DNA of 64,000 nucleotides from Prorocentrum cordatum. Its lineage: Eukaryota; Sar; Dinophyceae; Prorocentrales; Prorocentraceae. This document shows, one piece after another, positions 23,021 through 37,544 of this stretch. The notes under the pieces were generated by a model that was given only the letters and a program-made list of their open reading frames with translations, did not search any database and was not told the origin of the DNA. The translations under genes were made by a program, and so were the position numbers. Position 1 is the first letter of the stretch. Each line of letters starts with the position of its first letter. The stretch covers positions 190,001 to 254,000 of the forward strand of contig CAUYUJ010005036.1 in the NCBI GenBank assembly GCA_963575745.1, in the 5' to 3' direction.

Positions 23021-23145
23021 TTGTCGGTCGCTGGGGCCATCAAAAAATGGATCCGGGACGAAGAACTACCCCCAGGGAAGCGGTCAAAACCTCTGGGGCC
23101 GCGCATTGAAAAAACTCGTCGTCGGTTGTCCGGGAATTGGGCTGG
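23020..23145 (+). repeat. CCGACGA-type short interspersed element, copy
   Basis: GGGGCCATCAAAAAATGGAT, then AACTACCCCCAGGGAAGCGG, then CCTCTGGGGCCGCGCATTGA and AAAAAACTCGTCGTCGG. The same blocks recur, often inverted, at 23,814-23,983, 37,545-37,668, 37,930-38,020, 38,525-38,625, 41,700-41,990 and 46,769-46,890. Confidence 0.6.
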
Positions 23146-24719
23146 AGCAGATGGGATCGAAACCATAGGGATCGACTTAAGAGCACAAGATAACCAAAGT
23201 GTACAAGCCAGGTGCTACGCTCGTGAGAAAGGGCTGGCACCTGGCTAGCGAACCCTGCTTGTATACTTCTGAATCGACGTCGGGATGGAAACGATCGTGT
23301 TCTGGACCGCGCCGCATCGCCAGTGCAGCGGTGGTGCGGCGTGATACTGCCTCGCCAGTGCTCTGGCCCTCTCTGTGCAGCCTGGAGAGCGCTACCTCCC
23401 CCTCGGATCTCCTCGGCCTTGGCGGCCGCCGCTTGGGCTGCTGGCCGCAGCAGCACGCCCTGTCCCTCGCACGCCTCCTCGCTGGCCTCCGTGGGGACAG
23501 GCCAATGGCCGAACCAAAAAGGAGGAGGGGCATCTGCTTCTCCCGAGAGGGGAGCAACGACACGAAGCCAACACAGTGGAGCGCAGGAAACTGCCACGTG
23601 CGGTGGGAAAGTTGCCGCGAGAAGTCTGGGGGCGTTCACCCTTCGTCGACCTTGACCTTCGCAAGGCGCCCCATGAATCCCCACGGCCCCCTGGGGGAGG
23701 ATTAGAGACTCGCGTGAGGAGCACAGGCTGACAGGAAGGTCTCGCAGCTGGTGAACCTACAGCATCACTGCGCGATCCGATCCTGCTCTGGTCAGCTCTG
23801 GCTCCCACCCAGACGTCCGACAACGTGCTTTTGTTGTCCCATGCGCGGCAACCAACGGTCCCGACCTCTTCCCTGGGGGCTGCTTTCTGTGCCAGATCCA
23901 TGTTGTTATGTCTCGGGGGCCCGGCAACGGCCGACGCCGAGGAAGAACGCCGGGATTGAAAAAACATATCGTCGGCGTCCCTATGGGGGAGGAACGGGTG
24001 GATAATGAAGAGGAGGGGGCCACCAGGCTGACCAAGTCGTGCAACCGACGGAAGGGAGCACGGGCCATCTCTCGGGCCACTCAACCTGGAAGACTAAGCG
24101 GAGCGGTGAGGCACGACGCGTCTAGAGTATAAAACGATCAACCATCAAGGGGCTTACCCGACTTTGCATGCCGCCCCGCACTGATAGTGGCAATGTTGCG
24201 ATTCTTTCTGAACCTGGTGGGGCCGTGTTCACAGGGTCGTGAACATTGGCCTTCGAGCCGACAATTGGCGACCCTACCCCGGGCCTCCTGGTACGAGCCT
24301 CAAATAGTGCGGACCATGAATGCGGGGGTCACCAAAACTTGGTGCCCGTGGAGCTCGACGATAGCTCCAACGGGCACCGACGCCCCCGCGTGAACCGAAC
24401 TCGCCTCAGCGCCAGCCACACACACACACACACGAATATCAGGCACGATAATATTAGCAGCCTCAAGCGCTGCCGCCACCGCGGCCGTGCGCAACGCAAC
24501 GGCGGGGCCCCTTGCGACTGAATGTCCGAGCGAGCCCTGGGCTTCTGTTGGGCCGTGGGCTGGCAGGGTCCTTGTAGCACCTTGGTTCAGCTGCCGGGGG
24601 TCCTGGCCTGGGCAAGGCGTGCCTTACATTGATTGCTACTGGGGCCCATAATGACCACGCTATGCGCAGTGAGGGCCGCGGATCTGGCGGGACGCGGGCT
24701 CTCTGCGCGAGCGGGCGAA
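23146..24719. other. Intergenic DNA between LINE-B and short elements
   Basis: No recognised gene. It contains the element copy at 23,814-23,983 and a short (CA)n at 24,418-24,434. Confidence 0.5.
23814..23983. repeat. CCGACGA-type element with inverted ends
   Basis: It starts GTCCGACAACGTGCTTTTGT and ends GGGATTGAAAAAACATATCG then TCGGC; the two ends are imperfect reverse complements. The interior holds GGTCCCGACCTCTTCCCTGG. About 170 bp, no ORF. Confidence 0.6.
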
Positions 24720-27910
<3,191 letters not shown>

Positions 27911-29999
27911 GGTGGAATCTAGAAAACTTAATCTTGCACGTCTCCACGCTTCGGTCCTTTCGGTACGCGTTCATCAGATTGTTCCAGAGCGCCCCCAATC
28001 GAATGATGTGCTGGGGCCAGCGAGCTGCCGCTAGCCAGGCTCCTGCTACTGGCCCATGCACCAAAACGACTGCACTTTATGTCCGACACTGTCCGACATG
28101 AGCTCTACGAGCGTCGTCCTGACTGGACCTCTTCGACCAACGTAAGGTTCAGCAAATATTATCACGAGGTCCCTTCTCCGCAGTGGCTCCTGCTTAATGC
28201 CTGAGACACCCATGCATGTCGAAGCTCCTGCTCACTGCTCACCGCCAGCTCACTATTCGCCACCACCACCTGCTCCTTCGTGTCATTGCAAGCTGTCGCT
28301 GTTCACGGGCGCCCAACGCGCGACCCTTTGGACGTCGCTTGGCGCTCGACGGTCATGCGAAGCCACGCTTCCCGATGTCCGTCGCTGATGGGCACGTGCG
28401 CAGGCATGTGGACAGGTAGCCCAGATGCTCGGTCAACTGTCGGAGCACCTACCTTGGTCGACAACGTAGATGATATGTAAAGCCAGCATGACGATATGTG
28501 CTCTTCTCAATTGAATGCGGTGCGGCATGTGGCGTGCGTTGGGGCGATAAGTGTGCATCTGGGCTGTTCAAGCCACGCTTGTTTACCCGAGGTGGTAGAA
28601 CCCATTTTCCAATCACCCCCATCAGCCCAGCTTCTCCCGGCGCCAGTGAATCGCCCCAACAGCAAAAAAAGTACCACTGTATACAGCGCGCCCTGACTGT
28701 CCGGATCCACTGCCCATGCACGTGCGCGAGCGGACCTGGACTCCAGATGGCAATTCTTCTGTCGCTGTTCTCAAGCTGCTTGATCTGATACTCAAGGGGA
28801 GGAGGCGATCCATCATCCGCCGCGCGCTCCGGAACTAAACCCCCGACGATCTGTAACCTTCTAGATGTCTCACGAGCAGGCCCGGCCAGTGCTGTCCACG
28901 CTGATGGTGGTGATCTGCCCCTCGGCTTTGTCCGTGCTTCGCCCTGCCCTTCGTCCGCGTTGGCGGGCTCGGCCTCGTCGGCAGCGCGCTCGAGAAACAC
29001 GCCGCTTGATCCTGACCACTTGCTCTTCGCTGCCGCGTCGGGCGGAAGCGGGGCGGGGCGGGGCGCTGCATCTCGCGGCCCCCGCGCGGGCAATTCCGCG
29101 GGCGCCCTCGCCGCCTGGCCCGTTCCTGGTGGCGGATCGCGCCGTGCAAGCAACCGCTGTAAAAGAAGAACTCACCCTGGGCTCTCCGGCCGACTCGAGC
29201 TGCAGGGGCCCCTCGCCCCTCTCTGCCCGCCCAAATGGCACGTGGAGGGGCGGCGCTGGGTTTCGTCAATATACAGATGGGGGGCAGGTGAAGCAAGCTC
29301 GCAGCGACGACGACGACGACGCCCGCCCTGCCCAGCGGGCGCCTCCTCGGGCCTGGACAGCCCGAGGTCGCGGAGCGCGGCCTGGGTGGCGCCGGGGTGG
29401 ACAGGGGGCGCGGGAGGGCCCCGGGAGGGCGGGGGCGGAGACAGCGGCAATGGAAGGAGGCAGCGGGCGCTTCCTCGGGGGGGGGGTGCGCGCAATCGGG
29501 GGCGCCGAGCCTCTCCGGGCGGCCGGCGGAGCGAGGGCGGCATCGGAGGGCGAGAGAGATCGACCGAGCTAACCTGGGGCAACTCACATAATTGTGAATC
29601 TTGTCTAGACAGTTCTCGCATCCTAGAATGAACTTTCCGCTGGGATCCAACATTCCACGGCCGGTCAGCCCGGGGGCGCCCGGGCCCGAGGGCGGGCCGC
29701 GGATGGGGGGCCTCGAGGAGCCTTAAGGGCACCGAATCCCCATGCATTGTAGACAATCCTGCTCTCCCTCATGGAACAGCTGGCACGGGCGGCGAAGAAA
29801 GAAACCCCGAAGGGTTCGAGGGCTCCAAAAACGCGAAACGGCAAGCTTCGCTCCCCGCCGAGGTTCGAGAACGGTTCTTGGGACAGGGGCCATCTTGCAC
29901 GCAGCAGCGGCGATCGGACTCAACTCAGAATGGGCACCTCGCACCGCGCCCCGAACATTTTCGACGGATGAAGGGGGGCGCGCCGATGGGCGAGGGACA
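27911..29999. other. Region between LINE-B and LINE-C, no gene recognised
   Basis: 28,830-29,720 is very GC-rich with overlapping Arg/Pro/Ala frames on both strands and no motif. It could hold the 5' part of LINE-B or the 3' end of LINE-C, but I cannot show either. Confidence 0.45.
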
Positions 30000-30503
30000 T
30001 AGGCAAATGACTTCATCAGCACACTCACGGTTATCATTTTGTCTGACCAGCCACCTGAGCACGTGGGGGAACTCGGCGAGGGAGCGATCGGCGTTTCTCG
30101 CAAGCACAAAAACTGAAGGCACCCCCAGCGGGGCAGCCCGAGGACCGTGAAGAGAATCGAGGGCAATCCATTCCTTCAGCACCAAGCGCCCCGAGCGAAA
30201 TTCTGAGCGCCGACGCCGGCGCCCCAAGTTCATATAGCTTCACACAACTGGGTATTGGGGAGAACTGCATCACGCAGTTTAAGCAGCGATGTCTCCCGAG
30301 AAGAGCACGGCGCACTAGTTGGCGAAGCAAGCGCGGGCCCGCGACCGACGGCAGCACGGCGAACGCGACGCTTTCGAACAGGCGCAGCCCGCGAGTCGCA
30401 CGCCGTCGCAGCAGGGCTGACCCACATGCCGAGGTGGAACAGTTTGCCCTCTATCCGGAAGGAGCTCGAGGCAGGTAAAACACGCCGAGAAAAAAATTGG
30501 CGT

Positions 30504-31388
30504 TCAACCTCGGGCCCCCCAAATACACTCCAGATACGGGGGCCGAACGCACTTGGCAGGTCTCAACTTCAGCCGTGCAATTTTCACCACGAAACTCATC
30601 GCGCGACGCAGCTGGATCAAATTCATCGGCGCCCCGAGGGCGCCGCCGAGATCGTCGGCGCGCGCCCGGTTGATGCCGTGTTTCGGCCTCTCGAAAAAAA
30701 CGATGTAGACCAACCAGTGCCAGTGCCAGGGCCACGGCTTAAAGATGTCCAGATAGCGCACCCCCTCGGATAATATCGAAGCGAATCCAAAACCCATGAA
30801 CCAATCCGCCACGACTTGAAACAATTCCCTCAACAGCGTCACGCAGCATCTCCGCAGAGGCCAATGACGCCGTTGGACGCCCCACTTCCCGCAGCACAGG
30901 CATCTGGACTTGCCGGGGCGAGCTTGGGGGCGCATGTTCATGGTCCAGAGCGCGAAAGATAAAGCACTCATCGTCAGCCTCAGGCCGCGCGGGGTGAGCC
31001 CGCGACGCAGCATCAACTCTTTCAAGAGACTCGCGCAAATACTACTGCCACGCATAAAATCGCGCTGGTCACCGGGGGCAAAACGCTCGAGAGGTCGCCG
31101 AATGGAATAGCCCACGGCAGCCGTCAACAGCTTGATGCCCATGTTGCGGATGCCCCAAATCGCAAGCGCAAGCGCCTGCGCGAGTATCCGACGCCTCTTC
31201 GCGCGTCGGGGGGAAGGCTTGCAGCGCGAGGCTCTCTGGCGGCAGCGAAGAGTTGCCGCGGGGCATCCACGCAAGAACATCGCGTACAAGTGCCCAGAGG
31301 ACAGGGCGACCCAGGCAGCTGAGCGCAAACGACCACATCCGGGGGCCGAACAACTAACGCGCCCAGCAACCCTCTCCATGGCAGACAC
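30504..31388 (-). pseudogene. Reverse transcriptase region of LINE-C
   Basis: A single open stretch of about 294 codons. The fingers-like part has NMGIKLLTAAVGY and QRDFMRGSSI (usually Q-R-G-F with GR/NR). The palm motif A area (RLTMSALSFALWTMN) has lost its Asp. EGVRYLDIF sits where the GxxQG box is expected, so motif B is degraded. RARADDLGGAL retains two catalytic Asp of motif C. The tail RLKLRPAKCV is typical of dinoflagellate LINE RTs. Loss of motif A Asp implies an inactive protein even though the frame is open. Confidence 0.7.
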
Positions 31389-31399
31389 GGGCGGCGGCG

Positions 31400-32950
31400 G
31401 GCAATTATCGAAGCGCGCGGGGTTCGCGCATCGGCCGGCCTAATTGGCGGCGGCGTTGGCGGGCTGCGGTTTGCGCGCGAAGACAATATCCGAATGGCGA
31501 CGCAGAGCCCCCGCGCGCTCCCGGCCATCGGCTGTTCCGTCGCCGTCAGAAAAATACTGCGCGAAGAATGAACCGTCCGGAAAATGGAGCCCGAAATCGA
31601 GCGCGCCGTTCAGTCGCATGCAGCCGCTGGCGAAGCCGAGAGCGGGGCCCCAAATTGGGGCAGTCGAACTTGCAGCGCAGCGCGGCCAAGATCAACAACG
31701 CGAGATTCTACAGCGCTCGCCCATCTCCGAAGCGAAGCTGGGCGGGGCAAACAGACTTGGTGACCCAGAAATGCGATGGAGTCAGAAACGGCCTCGCGCG
31801 AACCAAGGCGCAGTTCAGCATCGGCGCATTCCTGTCGTCAAATCGTGCGAGCGCGAGCTCGGGCAAGAGGATGCAACGTGCGAGGGTCCAGAGGACTCTT
31901 GAATGCGAGCTGGTTGCGAGCGGCCCTCGAGGCCTCCTGCGTCATGCGCATCTATCTCTGCAATCGTCTTTGCGGGGACATCCTCGGTGAGGTAGCAGCT
32001 TTTGAGCCGGCGTGCCCACTGGGGGCCGACTTTCTACAGAAAACAATGGCTTGGCAATCTGCTGAGGCATCGGGCGCAGGCTCGGGTCGACAATCCTGCG
32101 CAGCTGGAACGAAGCGAAATGCGCAGGGAGGCGCGGTCGCTGATCTTGCCTTTCGAGCGGTCTCCCTGGTTGCCAATCGCGCGGGCAACTGGATGCGCTC
32201 GCGCAATCATCCAGCCAGTCCACGACCGCCAGAAGCGGCCGACAGGAGCAGACCCATCGGCGCGCTTGCTAAATTTAGCGGCAGCGGCAGGAGATCTCTA
32301 TAACATTGCCAAGGGTGAGCAACCACCGCGGCGCTCGCGCGCGCAGTGGTTGCTGATTTCTGTCGGCCGCAAGCGGCTGCGACTAGCACGGGCGTCTCCT
32401 TGTGCGCAGAATTAAAAGCCACCAATAACAACCTTTAAACCGCCCTCCAGATTAGCTTCGGAGACTCAACTCGGCCCCTGGAAATCCGATCGCGCGCGCC
32501 CCTCACTTGTCCCGAGGAGGAATCGCAAGCTCTACCATTTCAATGAAGCGGCTTTGCTTTTCCGTTGGCAAGCGCAGTTCTTGTGACGCAGTCAGAGATG
32601 GGAGCAGAGCGGGGGTCTTGGGGCCCAGGAGAAAGGGTAGGAACGGAATTCCCACTTCGCAGGGCCTCAGGGGCGACCATGGCGACAGCCCCGCGGACGT
32701 GGCCGCCGCGATCGTCGCCGCAGATGCCCGAGCACATAGAAACCACATTGAGAGTTCTCCGCAGGAAACGCGTTTGCTAATACTAATTTTGATGCACATC
32801 CTGGAACGTAGACACAGAGGATCCAGGGCGAAGCCTCTGCTGCGCTAGATTCTCAGCAGCGCGAGCCCCGTCGTGCTGCAAAAAGCGCCGGCGCATTCCG
32901 CGTCGCGAAGCTGAGCCCGTCTCCCGCGACTTTGCAGCGTTGGAACCGCA
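31400..32950 (-). pseudogene. LINE-C middle region, endonuclease traces
   Basis: Several short frames only. The best landmark is KISDRASLRISF at about 32,110-32,150, resembling the SDHxPL end motif of exonuclease-endonuclease-phosphatase (APE) domains with His replaced by Arg, so the active site would be damaged. Downstream on minus, ARRLKSCYLTEDVPAKTIAEI in another frame resembles the linker between EN and RT of such LINEs. The N-terminal EN catalytic Glu and Asn boxes could not be placed with confidence. Confidence 0.4.
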
Positions 32951-32954
32951 GCGG

Positions 32955-34155
32955 CTAGCGCGGCGCCAGCGACGCGAAGTTGCTAAAGATGCCACTCTGG
33001 CTCCGCTCGGACGAAAAAGTAGCGTCGGTGAGGTCGTTCTTGGCCCGGCCAAGCTTGCGGATGGTTGCCAATATCCACAGTGCCTCAGCCTCGTCGCGCC
33101 CGGGCTCGGGCTCGATCTTGCGCGGCGCGCCCCGGCCCGCAGACAAACAAACACGATCGCGATCGGAAAACAATTTACGGCCCAGGGGGTGGTTCTGCAG
33201 CGCGACATCCGCCCTGCGACTATGGACCTCGAGCATGATCTGCCGATGATTTCAATCGCCGGGAATGTAGTGACACACGTCTCCACCAGTCGAGATGGAA
33301 GGTACTTGAAACTGGCGACAGGCACCATCCTGGCCACAAAGACGACTGAGGGCTTCGCCAGCACGGCGCGCCGCAAGGCCGGCAGCACCCAGGAACTAGA
33401 TAACGAACTGCTTGGCAAGCGGGCCTGCGGAGGTGAGCTCGTGCTCGTCAGCAGCGACGCCCACATCCTCCATCCACTCCGCGGTCTTGCCCAAGACTGA
33501 GTTGCGCGCAACGGGCTGGCCTACGCTGATACGGATTATGGCGCCATCGGAGTCGCGGTCGCACTGCGAAGACAAGAGCTGGATCGGCCTGTGGGACTGG
33601 TAGTTCGCGATGATGAGCGCCTCCTTCAAGGCTTTGACCTGCTCAGCCATCTTGGCCAGCAGCTCATCATGAGAAGACAGACGGTCAGCTTGCTCACCAA
33701 GTTGGGCGTCGATGCCGTAGAAGCGGGAAATCAGTTCACGCCGAAGGTCATTAATCTTAGGAGCAAAAGCAGCGGTGATTTGTTCGTCGGGCTTCTTAAG
33801 TCAGTCTGGCACTGGGCGAGGCACCTGTTGAAGTTCGCGGTAAACGCATCGGTGAAGGACTTCGGCTCGGACTGCACGGTGGCTTTGACCATCTGGCCAA
33901 CGACATCATCGAACTGCTTCCGCATATGCTTGAGCTCCTTCCGGGGAATACCCGCGCACGCGCTGCGGATCTGGTCGTCGGACATCAGCTCGAACTCGGA
34001 GTCTCCGTCATCCATGCGCAAGCAATCGAGAGGGCGACTGGAAGCAGCAGCGCCTTCATCGCCAGCGCGAGCGGGAGCAGCACGAGGACGGCGAGCACCC
34101 TTGGGGCCATCTTTGCGGACTTGTTGGGAGTGTCAGAATTGTCGTGCGTGGACAT
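32955..34155 (-). pseudogene. ORF1-like region of LINE-C
   Basis: From the ATG at 34,155 the protein opens with MSTHDNSDTPNKSAK. A shift leads to an acidic segment (DDGDSEFELMSDDQIRSAC) and a helical stretch (RKELKHMRKQFDDVVGQMV). A further frame carries MAEQVKALKEALIIANYQSH, a possible short coiled coil, then DRDSDGAIIRISVG and EWMEDVGVAADEHELTSAGP. The last part reads QIMLEVHSRRADVALQN and later LWILATIRKLGRAKNDLTDAT. At least three frames are used. Codons look protein-like in each segment. Its role is inferred from position before EN and RT: LINE ORF1 proteins usually bind RNA. No RRM or CCHC motif is visible. Confidence 0.55.
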
Positions 34156-34321
34156 CGCGATGGCATTAGACACAGCAAAAATGGGAACCACTTGCGTTTA
34201 CCAACACTGCGAAGTAGAGGGAAAACGAAGGAGACGTGACCGCCAGAAAGCTCGCCACGACGTGCTAGCGACGGCCAACTGTGTTTGGCCTCGGGCTAGA
34301 AATCTCCGCGGAAACAAGCAT

Positions 34322-34343
34322 CTGGAGCCAAAATGGCTACGGA
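34322..34343 (-). other. Relict dinoflagellate spliced leader (DinoSL)
   Basis: The minus strand reads TCCGTAGCCATTTTGGCTC followed by CAG, matching the canonical 22-nt DinoSL at 21 positions (the third base from the 3' end is C instead of A). Known: dinoflagellate nuclear mRNAs receive this leader by trans-splicing, and retroposed cDNAs keep relict copies. It sits 188 bases upstream of the ATG of the LINE-C ORF1-like region, in the same orientation, as expected for a 5' transcript end. No typical splice donor or Sm-site context of an SL RNA gene was seen, so a relict is preferred. Confidence 0.85.
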
Positions 34344-35649
34344 AGGGGAAGAATATGAGAAGAAGGAGGTGGTGGTGGTGGTCACTGCATAAGCGAAACA
34401 GAATCCCGAGCAGAGAAACACGCACCACGACCACGACGACGCCGACGACGACGACGACGGAGACGAGGCGCGCAAACGATCCGCACCGAAGCACGGATTT
34501 GGGAAAGGGCCCACCCTGCAGGTTCGGTTAAACAGCACATCGTTGAGCGGTGCTGCAGCCTCCCCTGAGCACAGGCCCCCCCAGAGCGTCAGCCAGACAA
34601 GTCGGGTTTGCACCCTCATGCCTTGCTGGACTCTGGGCGCGTTTCGGCACCCTCTCCCCCAACCTCGTCAGGGCCACCGACAAGGGAGAGGGCGGCGGTG
34701 GCCGACGCGTCCCCGAGCTAAGAAGCTCAAAGCGCCGCGGCTCAGAGAGCCGGGAAGACAGACAGACAGACAGACGGACGGACAGCCAGGCGGCGTGCAA
34801 TGCCTGGCAAGCCAAGTGGGTGGTCACTGCATAAGGGAGGAAAACGAAAATGGTTGTGAGGAGGAGGGGGAGGTTGGTTGAGAGTAGGAGAAGAACATCG
34901 AACGAAAAGTGCCATGATTTACAACATGTTACTTTGCCTCGAGCGATCCCCACCTGAGAACGCCAGGCGGGATCCCCAGGTAGCACCAGGACCCTTGGGG
35001 CCTGGCGGCCGCGGTACGCAGTCGTGATTCGTCGAAAACGCGAGGAGGGATGCCCAGGGAGCGCTGGGCGCGGTATGCAGGGTGTGGGTAGCGTGTCGGG
35101 AGCTCTGCCCCAACCTGTCGAACTGGGGGCCGTACCGCAGGTCGGCTACACGGAAGAGCGACCCTGGGCAAGAGTGACCTCTGGTGTGTGGCCTCAGGAG
35201 GAGGGGCGCTGGGGGGAACAAGCCTGGGCGCGCAAGCCGCTGCTATCGCACCGCGCTCAGCGACCAGAAGGCCCATGTGGGCCCGGACCGAGAGGTCGCC
35301 CCGGCGAAACGTCACTTTTGCGTGCGCTCGAGCTGGAGATCAGAGCACGTCCCCCAGGGCCCCCGCGGACAGGAGAGCCCCGAATCGAATCGATACATCG
35401 GATCGGCGATCGACATGATTCGGATTTGCGGAAAATCTGCAACCGAGTGGGGAGAATTCGGATCGGCGGAAATCGGCAGGCAAGTCGGCCTCCGACGGGA
35501 CATCGGCGTCCAAATTGGGATCCGAAGCCGAATCGAATCGGGATCGGGAACCATCGAACACGAAGCGAGTGGGAGGAGTCGAGATAAGCACTGCCCTGGG
35601 GACCCAGCGGGGTGACCTGCCTCCCACTCGAGGCCCCAGCAGTCGGCCT
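34344..35649. other. Intergenic DNA upstream of LINE-C
   Basis: GGTGGTCACTGCATAAG occurs twice in direct orientation (about 34,377-34,393 and 34,819-34,835). (ACGACG)-type runs lie at 34,420-34,465 and GACAGACAGACAGACGGACG at 34,756-34,782. No gene supported. Confidence 0.5.
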
Positions 35650-36523
35650 CGTCGGCTCGACCGCGGGGCCCACGCAGCGGCGGCGGCTCCTGCGGGCCCC
35701 GGCCCCGCGCGCCCGCCGGCCACGCCTCGGCCTGGCGGCCCTCGCCCCCCCAGGCGCTCCAGCAGGGCCAGCAGTACCACGCGCCCTCGTGCAGGCCGCC
35801 CTCGCCAGCGGGCTCCAGCCTTGCGAGGAGGAAGGGGGGAAAGCACCAGCATATGAGCACACACTCTCGGACGGCCGCGCAGGCTTCTGCAGATCGGCGC
35901 CGGGCCCCTTGGCGGCGCCTCCGGCGTCGCCGCTGGCGCGCGCCACGCGCCTGTGAGGGGGGCCCAGTGCCGCTCCAAGATCTCCGCGCGGAGCTCCGAA
36001 AATTTGTGCTTATGCAGCCTCTTCTTAGTCTTCTTCTTCTTCGAGGCCTGCCGCAGCCGTCGCAGAAATGCTCATCCCGCGGCGGGTCGCCCGCGCTCCC
36101 GGGCTCGCACCCGGGAGCCTTGGGCCCCAGCGACAGCCGCCCCGTGCCGACGTCCCCCTCGAGCTGCTCGCAGGGCGCACCCGTCGGCCCTGCCGGGGGG
36201 GGGCCCAGCTCGAGGCCCTCGCAGGCGGGCGCCAGGCCGACCTTGACCACCTGGTCGTGGGTCAGGGCTCCGCTGTACAGCAGCAAGGGCGCGACCTCAC
36301 CGTACAGCGACGCGTCGTAGGCGTGGGTGTACATCCTCGAAGACCGGGCCCACGGGTCCAGGCTGGGCGGCATTTCCCGCCACGGCAGCGTGCCGGAGCC
36401 GACGCACTCCATGTCGGCGAACAGCGCCACCTGAGCGAGAGCGGAAGCGGCATTTGCGAACGAAGACGCGGCGACCTCACGCGGCGGTTGCTTACGCAAA
36501 CCACTGGCGCGGCATTCGGCCAT
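35650..36523 (-). CDS. Gene-like exon, unknown product, abutting an inverted-repeat element
   Basis: From 36,523 the minus frame gives about 155 residues with strong C/G third positions and balanced composition (FADMECVGSGTLPWREMPPS, SSRMYTHAYDASLYGEVAPL, LLLYSGALTHDQVVKVGLAP). Near 36,070 the likely frame changes; the next frame reads RLRQASKKKKTKKRLHKHKF and SELRAEILERHWAPLTGAW, a very basic stretch that could act as a nuclear localisation signal, then turns Pro/Arg-rich without recognisable domain. The ATG at 36,523 lies only 12 bp from the edge of the inverted-repeat element at 36,535, so the true 5' part may be missing or the ATG may be internal. The 3' limit and introns are undetermined. 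Function not recognised. Confidence 0.4.
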
Positions 36524-36534
36524 GATTTTTTATT

Positions 36535-37110
36535 CCCTACCTAGGCTCTGCCTAGAAGGGTTCTTACTCTCTAGCTTAAAGGGGCCGGGCAGTGAAAAGC
36601 GCCCCGGGCGGTTCCCCCAGTCCCCTGGGAGCGGTTCCCCCAGTCCCCTGGGAGCTTTAGCTTTAGCTTTAGCTTTAGCTTTAGCTTTAGCTTAGCTTTA
36701 GCTTAGCTTTAGCTTAGCTGTAGCTTTAGCTTAGCGTTTCGCTTAGCTGTTCGCTTAGCGTTTAGCATAGCTTTAGCTTAGCTTTAACTTAACTTTAGCT
36801 TAGCTTGAGCTTAGCTTTAGCTTAGCTTTAGCTTAGCTTTAGTTTAGCTTGAGCTTATCTTTAGCTTAGCTGTAGCTTAGCTTTAGCTTAGCTGTTGCTC
36901 AGCTTTAGCTTAGCTTTAGCTTAGCTTTAGCTCACCTTTAGCTTAGCTTTAGCTTAGCTTTAGCTTAGCTGTATCTTAGCTTTAGCTTAGCTGTGGCTTA
37001 GCTTTAGCTTAGCTTTAGCTTAGCTTTAGCTTAGTTTTAGCTTAGCGTTACTGTTAATACTAATGCTGCTTTCCTAGGGGTTCCAACTCCTAGGTAGGGT
37101 CGCACTGGGA
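36535..37110 (-). mobile_element. Inverted-repeat element copy 3
   Basis: Reverse-oriented copy: it begins (plus) CCCTACCTAGGCTCTGCC and ends CTCCTAGGTAGGGTCGCACTG GGA at 37,110, split here as the known left end in reverse complement. The core is a TTTAGC/TTAGCT array (36,655-37,040) with many single-base variants. The block GGTTCCCCCAGTCCCCTGGG is duplicated (36,609-36,656). The flanks share a weak ATGATT inverted match. No ORF. Confidence 0.75.
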
Positions 37111-37117
37111 TAATATA

Positions 37118-37212
37118 ATCATCCACTGCGTCTCGGATGTTTGGACCAACTTCCGTAGAAAACCGAGACCCAATGGATGACTTTAATCTGGCCTCTCGCG
37201 AGGCCAGATTTG
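37118..37212. repeat. Two adjacent hairpins next to element copy 3
   Basis: CATCCACTGCGTCTCGG pairs with CCGAGACCCAATGGATG (two mismatched positions) across 26 bases. Then AATCTGGCCTC-TCGC-GAGGCCAGATT forms a perfect 11-bp stem with a 4-base loop at 37,185-37,210. A terminator-like fold in shape, but this is not bacterial DNA. Confidence 0.8.
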
Positions 37213-37544
37213 TATCCACCTACTATATGCACTCGGTCTCGGGTTTTCGGCACTCCTTCTCTACAAAGACGGCTTCTGCCACCTTCTGCCTACCGAGGAG
37301 GTGGTGTCAAACTCTCTACCTCTGGAAAGCGTGAGGCCTTTTCTGGAATGCACCGTGTTTGCGCGAGGTCTACCCTGTTTCTTCTCGTACGCGCACCTGG
37401 CCGCCGGCCCCCCGCGTGGCCGCCAACACGTGCCAGTCGCCGTCGGCCAGCCGCACAGGGGGGCGCGCGGATACGGTCCCGAACTTGCTGTCCGCCTCGG
37501 TTGCACAACTTCTTCCCAGTCGGTTGGCACGCCCGAAACCCAAA

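Larger units (their letters stand above)
30000..34343 (-). pseudogene. LINE-C: near full-length decayed non-LTR retrotransposon with relict spliced leader
   Basis: Reading on minus from 34,343: a relict DinoSL (34,343-34,322), a leader of about 165 bases, an ATG at 34,155, an ORF1-like region to about 32,955, traces of an endonuclease ending ISDRASLRISF (ISD codons 32,136-32,144), and an RT region 31,388-30,504. Within the RT region, GIKLLTAAVGYSIRRPLERF precedes GDQRDFMRGSSI, and RARADDLGGAL is the catalytic ADD box, followed by KIARLKLRPAKCV. Frame changes occur throughout. Known: APE-type LINEs encode EN and RT. Inferred: a retroposed LINE mRNA that had been trans-spliced, now a pseudogene. 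The 3' limit near 30,000 is uncertain; no zinc or RNase H box was found there. Confidence 0.75.

Noticed and set aside
35312-35990. Continuation of the exon at 36.5 kb as one 403-residue protein
   Set aside because: Past about 36,070 that frame turns into Arg/Gly/Pro low complexity while another frame looks more protein-like, so the long frame was not accepted as is.
37185-37210. Rho-independent terminator
   Set aside because: Perfect hairpin but no T run and the DNA is not bacterial.
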